Of a DNA stretch of 58,538 nt, positions 53,667 to 58,538 are shown piece after piece. Origin of the DNA: JAXMBX01 sp046349635 (GTDB taxonomy: Bacteria; Planctomycetota; Planctomycetia; Planctomycetales; Planctomycetaceae); assembly GCA_046349635.1 (NCBI GenBank), contig JAXMBX010000034.1:1-58538 (forward strand). The letters run 5' to 3'. Each line of letters starts with the position of its first letter. Position 1 is the first letter of the stretch. Both the position numbers and the translations under genes were made by a program. The notes beneath the pieces are model-generated. The model had not been told where the DNA came from and ran no database searches. It was given only the letters and a program-made list of their open reading frames with translations.

Positions 53667-54813
53667 ATGGCGGAAATTTCGCGGCTGGAGCGGTTGTTGC
53701 GCCTGCTGGAGGCGCTGGGGACAGGCCGCCCCATGAACGCCGTAGTGCTGGCGGAGATGTGCGGCATCAGCCGACGGACGATTTTCCGGGATCTGGCCAC
53801 GCTGCAAGAGGCGGGGATCCACGTCCACTACGATGAGCAGAAGCAGGGGTACTTTCTTACGCGGCCTTTATTTCTTCGCCCTGCAGACCTGACGCTGGAA
53901 GAGACTCTCGCTGATCGTGATGGGAGAGGAACTGGGGGACCGGGCATCAGGACTGGATGTTCTGCGATCACGCGGACGGCTGCCTTGAAGCTGGCGTGCA
54001 ACCTGCCGGAGAAGCTGCGGGACGGCGTCAATCACATCACGGACGCGATTTCGATCCGGATCGGGAATACGGGAGCGACGGCCGAGGTCGCGGAACTTCG
54101 ACCTGGTGCGGCTGCCGCCAGGCGGAAATACCGAAGCAGGATCCGATACGACAGCCTGTTCGACAAACGGAATATCGAGACGCGGCTGAGTCCATATCGG
54201 GTTCTGTTCAGCCGACGGGAATGGTACGTGGTCGGACGGTCCTCGATCCATCGGGCGGTGAGGACGTCTTCCAGCATCACGCGATCTCGTGAGCGGCGGA
54301 ATTGCTGGAGGATCGCTACAAAGTCCCTCCCCGGTTCAGCCTGGACCGGTACTTCGGGAACGCCTGGCACCTGATCCGACGACCGGAAGATCCAGTCCAC
54401 GTCGTGATCCGGTTTCAGCCGCTGGTGGCACAGAACGTGGCTGAGGTGACGTGGCACAAGACCCAGGAGATCGTCTGGAACAAGGACGGAACGATCGATT
54501 ATCACGTCGACCGGAGGGGACGGACGAAGTGGCGTGGTGGATCCTGGGATACGGGGACCAGGCGGAGGTACTGGAACCGGTGAGCCTGCGGGAACGATTG
54601 CGAGAGCGGATCGAAAACGATGCAGCGGCTCTACGAAACCAGTCACAAGAAAAACGGGAGCGATCAAAAAAGCGGGAAGTGGAAGAAATAGCTGCCGTTC
54701 CAAACTTGGGAAACAACCTGCGGTGTGAGATACGAGTCTCTCACAAAATGCTCGACGAAATGCGGTTTCCCGCAAATTGCAGATCCACCGTGGTCACCAA
54801 CCGCATTTTGTGA
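53667..54813 (+). CDS. WYL-domain transcriptional regulator (frame-disrupted)
   Basis: N-terminal DeoR-type winged helix from ATG 53667: ISRLERLLRLLEALGTGRPM, LAEMCGISRRTIFRDLATLQ EAG. The WYL domain lies in other frames: NIETRLSPYRVLFSRREWYV VGRSSIHRAVRT (54165-54260), ALDDRY-like LEDRYKVPPRFSLDRYFGNA WHLI, and VAWWILGYGDQAEVLEPVSL RERLRERI. Three or more indels. The last frame runs through a palindromic repeat, whose right end supplies a TGA at 54811-54813; alternatively the gene ends near 54700. WYL regulators sense ligands such as nucleotides and often control DNA repair or defence genes; here the neighbour is an alcohol dehydrogenase. Confidence 0.75.
54742..54812. repeat. Palindromic dispersed repeat, copy B
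   Basis: 71 bases with perfect 10-base terminal inverted repeats CACAAAATGC / GCATTTTGTG. An inner pair AAATGCGGTT / AACCGCATTT can form an alternative long hairpin. Homologous to the element between atpD and atpC (12199-12267), sharing the left end AAAATGCTC, TGCGGT, and the right part TGGTCACCAA-CGCATTTTGT. It separates the WYL regulator from the dehydrogenase. Confidence 0.7.
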
Positions 54814-54849
54814 AGTGCCCCACGAACTCAAGGTCAGAAGTGAGGTCGA

Positions 54850-55944
54850 GAGCAGCCGAAGGCGTGGCGATTCTACGGGTTCAGCGACATGCGGCTGGAC
54901 GAGGTCTCGATTCCGGAACTCAAGGCGGGACATGTGCTGGTCGAGCCGCTGGTGGTCCAGCCGAGCGTGACTGAGGCTCAACTGGGCACCGGATCAAGAC
55001 GCTGGCCTACATCTGGGTGAAGAAACGGCTGGAAACGAGCCCCGCTGCAGCTCTTCGGACATGAGTTCTCCGCGCGAATTATTGAGACCGGTCCGGGAGT
55101 GACGCGATTCAAAGCGGGGGATCGAGTCGCGGCGCGAGCCAAGCTGCCGTGCGGAAGTTGCAATCTGTGCATTTCCGAACGGAGTTACCTGTGCCGCCGG
55201 GGACCGGTGATTGGCTTCGATCTGCCGGGGTGCTTCAGTGAAGTGGCGATCCTGCCGGAGATTTCGCTGGTGAAACTGGATGACGCGATTTCTGACAGCG
55301 AGGGGGCCTGTTTACAGTCACTGAGCGACAGCGTGGCGGCGGTCGAAACGGCGGAGATCAAAATCGGGGACGCTGTGGTAATTTTTGGGCAGGGGAGCAT
55401 GGGGCTGGAATGCCTGCAGATCGCTAAGCTGAGCGGGGCCGGAATGTTGATCACGGTGGACGTGCGGGAGGAATCGTGCCGGACTTCCAAGGAACTGGGG
55501 GCGGATCACGCGCTCAATGCCCGGGAGTGTGACGTGATCCAGGTAATCCGGGATCTGACGGAGGGGAACGGAGCGGACGTGGTGTTTGAATGTGCGGGAG
55601 GGAGTCCACAGCAGGGGCTGGCGGGGTCGAAGACCGTGGGGCAGGCGATTGACGCGGCTCGCTCCGGGGGGCGAATTGTGGGGGTGTCGTGGTTCGGAAC
55701 GCCGCTGGAGATTCCGATCGACCTGTTGCGGGAACGAAGCTTGCGCTATGTGTTTCCGGATATCAGCACGCAGGGGCATCTGGCACATACCGTGCGGTTG
55801 GCGGCCTCTGGACGAGTGCATCTGAAATCCACGATCACGCACGTGCTGGAGGGGATCGATCAAGTGCCGCAGGCGTTTGAGATCACCGCCAACAAGGGGA
55901 AGTACAAAGCGATCAATCCGGCGCAGGTCCGGATGAAAGGATAG
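54850..55944 (+). CDS. Zinc-type alcohol dehydrogenase (MDR family), 5' end disrupted
   Basis: Oxidises an alcohol or sorbitol-type substrate with NAD(P). N-terminal strands KAWRFYGFSDMRLDEVSIPE and GHVLVEPLVVQPSVTEAQL are in one frame; after shifts at 54985-55060 the rest is intact: LFGHEFSARIIETGPGVTRF KAGDRVAARAKLPCGSCNLC with GHE zinc site, structural zinc Cys (C-G-S-C-x2-C then C in SYLCRR), AVVIFGQGSMGLECLQIAKL for the cofactor, VFECAGGS, and GGRIVGVSWFG. The usual start codon is not visible in frame; an ATG is expected near 54850. The usual four structural Cys are present. Convergent with the aldehyde oxidoreductase, stops 5 bases apart. Confidence 0.8.
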
Positions 55945-55949
55945 TGGCG

Positions 55950-57704
55950 TTAGAGCCAACCTTCCGGGGACCAGCCTCGGGCGAGATTGTAGGCTTGCAG
56001 GGTCTGGCGAAAGACCGCTTCATCGATCATGGCCCCGGCGCTTGCTCCCCCGGCGAGTTGGGATTCGAAGAAACGGCGGGGAAGTGTGTCCTCTTCCGGG
56101 GTCCAGCCCTGCAGGACATTGAACTGCTTCTTGACGTTGATGATCCTGCGTGCGGTGGCGGTCAGCTCGTCGGGAGTGATGTCCCAGCCAGTGACGAGGT
56201 GAAGCATTTCCGCCATCGCGACGCGCTTGTCTGGGAAAACTCCCCGCAGGAACTTGCAGAGGATGAGGGAGTCCATGAGGGTCGCTTCATCCTCGATCTC
56301 CAGCAGGCGGGGAACCATCTCCGGAGAAAGATTCAGACGGTCGGATTCCTCGGAGAAATCGAGCTGATAGGCGCCGGACCGATTATGGTCAGCCCCGCGC
56401 GGATTGACCGCGAAGCCAAGAGCCATCCCCTGCAGGGCGCGGGGTTCATAGCCGGCGATTTCGAGACCTTTGACGTGCGGGGCGATTTGTTCCGCCTGCG
56501 GACCGATCTGTCGAGAGGCATAGCGACTGCCGTGCGCCAGCAGATCGCCGATTCCCTCGCGGCGTGCGATCTGGCCGAGAGCCTGCAGAAGTGCCGAGCC
56601 TGCGCCGAAGCGGAGCGGGGAATCGGGGAGCCAGCCCCGTTCGGTACATTCCATGGCAAATGCGATGGTCCCACCCGCGCTGATCGTGTCGAGGCCATAG
56701 TCATCACACAGGCGGGAGGCTTCAAGAACCGTTTCCGGATCGGAGATACCACACAGGGGACCGAGGGCGAAGAGATTTTCGTATTCCATCCGGACGCCGG
56801 TTTTCCGACCCGGAAGATGAAACAGATGCTCACAACCAATCGTACAGGCGGCGCAGGAGCTGCGCGTCCGCGGGATGGAATCAGGAAGATGTTCGGGGGC
56901 GAGCGCCAGACCCGCTTCGAAACTTCCCTGCTGAAAGTTGCGCGTAGGGAGCGTGCCGAGACGGTTGAAGACGAGTAGATTGCTGACGGTCCCAAGTTCG
57001 CGGTACTTGGCGGCTGCGGGGCCCATCGAAAGTTGCGAGAGATTGCGGCCGTATTCGATCAACTGCTCGGCGTGGGCGTACGAAGTGGGGCGTTGGCCGC
57101 GAACGGCGATGGCCTTGAGGCGCTTGCTCCCCATGAGGGCGCCCATTCCGCCCCGCCCGGCGTGACGTCCTTCGTGGGAGATCGTGGCATAGCGGACGAG
57201 ATGTTCTCCGGCGGGACCGATGGCGACAAAACGAAATCCGGCACCGAGTTGATTCCTCAGCAGATCGGTCGCCTCTCGACTGGTTTTACCTACAAGATCG
57301 GGAGTGGAGATGAGTGAGGCATTGTCACCATCAATGATCAGGGTGGACCATTCGGGGGCTTGCCCCACGATGACGAAGGCATCCGATCCGGTCTTTTTGC
57401 CGGCAATGGCGAAATGTGAGGAGGAAAGGGAATCGTTGATCCGTCCCGTGAGGGGGGAGTGTCCGACGACGGCGAACTTGGCGGAGGTGGTGAGGGGGCT
57501 GCCGACGAGGGGGCTGAAGACAAAGATCAGAGGAGAGGAGGGGGCCAAAGGGTCCTGTCGAGGCTGGGACTCCTGCACCAGAAGCCAGGCCCCCAGACCC
57601 GAGCCGCCGATATGCTCCCGGAGAATCGATTCGGGGATCGGCATCGGTGTGGCTGTGCCCGTGGCGAGATCGATGCGAAGATATTGGCCGTGATATCCAA
57701 ACAT
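55950..57704 (-). CDS. Aldehyde:ferredoxin oxidoreductase (tungstopterin enzyme family)
   Basis: 584 residues from ATG 57704 (FGYHGQYLRIDLATGTATPM); 30 upstream in-frame codons are not family-like. The N-terminal AOR domain has HIGGSGLGAWLL, FVFSPLVGSPLTTSAKFAVV and the pterin-binding HAGRGGMGALMGSKRLKAI. The Fe4S4 cluster motif is CAACTIGC (C284, C287, C291) with a fourth Cys in DSLILCKFL. GLEIAGYEPRALQGMALGFA and NPRGADHNRSGAYQL are conserved second-half pterin contacts. Oxidises aldehydes to acids with ferredoxin, oxygen-sensitive in characterised members. No tungstate transporter or maturation gene is nearby. Frame is fully intact, unlike its neighbours. Confidence 0.88.
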   Translation of the reverse strand: MFGYHGQYLRIDLATGTATPMPIPESILREHIGGSGLGAWLLVQESQPRQDPLAPSSPLIFVFSPLVGSPLTTSAKFAVVGHSPLTGRINDSLSSSHFAIAGKKTGSDAFVIVGQAPEWSTLIIDGDNASLISTPDLVGKTSREATDLLRNQLGAGFRFVAIGPAGEHLVRYATISHEGRHAGRGGMGALMGSKRLKAIAVRGQRPTSYAHAEQLIEYGRNLSQLSMGPAAAKYRELGTVSNLLVFNRLGTLPTRNFQQGSFEAGLALAPEHLPDSIPRTRSSCAACTIGCEHLFHLPGRKTGVRMEYENLFALGPLCGISDPETVLEASRLCDDYGLDTISAGGTIAFAMECTERGWLPDSPLRFGAGSALLQALGQIARREGIGDLLAHGSRYASRQIGPQAEQIAPHVKGLEIAGYEPRALQGMALGFAVNPRGADHNRSGAYQLDFSEESDRLNLSPEMVPRLLEIEDEATLMDSLILCKFLRGVFPDKRVAMAEMLHLVTGWDITPDELTATARRIINVKKQFNVLQGWTPEEDTLPRRFFESQLAGGASAGAMIDEAVFRQTLQAYNLARGWSPEGWL

Positions 57705-58014
57705 GCCAGTGCGAGGGGATTTATTCCTGTCCCGACGAGCGGGGTGATTGACCTGTCCTATTGAGATCATGGCGCCACAACGGGTTGAGGGCAATCAGGA
57801 GATCGTCCCGCTACGAAGGATTTCAGCCTTTGAGAGAGGCCTTTCAGGACGAAATAGCTGAAATGGAGAAAGTCTGCGGTGGAGGAGGAGATTCGACTGT
57901 GCCAGATGTGTCAGCCTTTCAACTTTGGGGAAATCTCCGGTCGATGGAAAGTAGAGAGACGCGAATTCCGGTCTCCAGGGAACGGATTTCCGTGTCAATC
58001 TGCAGGGGGACTGC
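57705..58014. other. Spacer between AOR and cysE
   Basis: About 310 bases between divergent genes. Open frames crossing it show no family. It ends in the cysE promoter candidate. Confidence 0.4.
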
Positions 58015-58044
58015 TTGACGCTTCGGCGCACGGCCTCCTAAAAT
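58015..58044 (+). promoter_or_regulatory. Candidate sigma70-type promoter of the CysE-type gene
   Basis: TTGACG (58015-58020), 18-base spacer, TAAAAT (58039-58044), about 80 bases before the ATG at 58125. Consensus and position only. Confidence 0.5.
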
Positions 58045-58124
58045 TTGTGAAAATAGAGAGTTTAATGCCTTTGTAACACGTTCCGGGTGACGGGTGCCTC
58101 TCTCTGCAATCCTGAGCGATCCCC

Positions 58125-58538
58125 ATGGCTACTGATCTGCGGCGCAAAGAAGAACTGAGCGAATTGACGAGTCGCATCGTCGATACTTTTTCTCAAATCG
58201 GGATCATTCATCACCTTGCGCATTGTGCCCTGCCGAGCTACGAGGCGGTGATCGAGATCGCCCAGGACCTCAAGGAAGTGATCTTCCCGGGGTATCGTCG
58301 GCGTCAGAACCTGCACTTCGGCAACGTGCTGTATCACATCGGGGACCTGATCGACGGTCTGCACGACAAGCTGACGCAACAGATCGCCCGAGCGATGCGG
58401 CACGACTGGACGAGGCAAAACGACATCCAACCCGGACAATGCGCCGAGCAGGATGTGGATTTTGAAGCCTTGGGACAGGCGAAGGCGATCCAGTTCCTGG
58501 AAAGCTTGCCGCGGTTACGGCAATTGCTGGCTTTAGAC
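58125..58538 (+). CDS. cysE: Serine O-acetyltransferase, EpsC/CysE type (partial, runs off the right edge)
   Basis: 138 codons are in the window, open to the edge. The N-terminal helical domain of EpsC-type serine acetyltransferases is evident: LSELTSRIVDTFSQIGIIHH, EIAQDLKEVIFPGYRRRQNL, FGNVLYHIGDLIDGLHDKLT QQIARAMRHD. The catalytic left-handed beta-helix with its His is beyond the window. The family makes O-acetylserine for cysteine synthesis. Confidence 0.82.
   Translation, partial: MATDLRRKEELSELTSRIVDTFSQIGIIHHLAHCALPSYEAVIEIAQDLKEVIFPGYRRRQNLHFGNVLYHIGDLIDGLHDKLTQQIARAMRHDWTRQNDIQPGQCAEQDVDFEALGQAKAIQFLESLPRLRQLLALD

Overview
The window reads as a chromosomal segment of a planctomycete (Planctomycetota). 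Pointers are a DUF4912 protein, a GAF-HlyD membrane fusion protein, a BBP7-like outer membrane barrel, a very large secreted protein with an LEPR-xLL-like N-terminal motif, many secreted beta-propeller and FG-GAP proteins, and an lpxK gene for lipid A (Gram-negative envelope). No rRNA, tRNA, CRISPR array, insertion sequence or prophage was recognised.

Layout. 1-4.4 kb: a membrane-anchored spermidine-synthase-like protein that runs off the left edge, and a DUF4912 protein. 4.4-12.7 kb: a complete F-type ATP synthase operon in canonical order (AtpZ/AtpI-like, subunit I-like, a, c, b, delta, alpha, gamma, beta, epsilon), with a plausible sigma70-type promoter in front and a palindromic dispersed repeat between beta and epsilon. 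12.7-25.4 kb: two GT39/ArnT-like glycosyltransferases, a leucine-rich repeat protein, a CinA-like protein, a broken RLIG1/C12orf29-type RNA ligase, two pseudouridine synthases (RluA-type and TruD) overlapping as ATGA, an L-lactate dehydrogenase, the GAF-HlyD protein and TsaB. 25.4-34.3 kb: small secreted and redox proteins, a sugar-phosphate-isomerase-like barrel, a BBP7-like barrel, a beta-propeller hydrolase-like protein, a CPBP protease, RimI and a ComB-like phosphatase. 34.3-38.7 kb: a metal-uptake ABC operon (binding protein, ATPase, two permeases) with palindromic candidate operators upstream. 38.8-58.5 kb: NHL propeller, secreted hypothetical, M24 peptidase, giant cyclophilin/PKD-like/RTX-like surface protein, ParA, FG-GAP protein, LpxK, isocitrate dehydrogenase, TolC-like lipoprotein, WYL regulator, zinc alcohol dehydrogenase, tungsten-type aldehyde:ferredoxin oxidoreductase, and the start of a CysE-type serine acetyltransferase.

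The most interesting system is the metal ABC operon. Its last gene fuses an ABC-3 family permease to a DtxR-like winged-helix and metal-binding repressor domain with nearly all metal ligands present. This is the architecture known from Chlamydia YtgCR, where the repressor is released by cleavage. The other permease carries a related tail without the ligands. Together with the palindromes upstream of the first gene this suggests a transporter that reports its own metal flux to its operon.

Data quality matters for reading this window. The first 16.8 kb have intact frames. From about 17 kb, and heavily between 42 and 55 kb, many genes are broken by single-base indels. Several sit in short homopolymers, where one added base restores the family sequence and a sensible stop. 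I treat most of these as consensus errors, so the coordinates of such genes are the span of the whole repaired gene.
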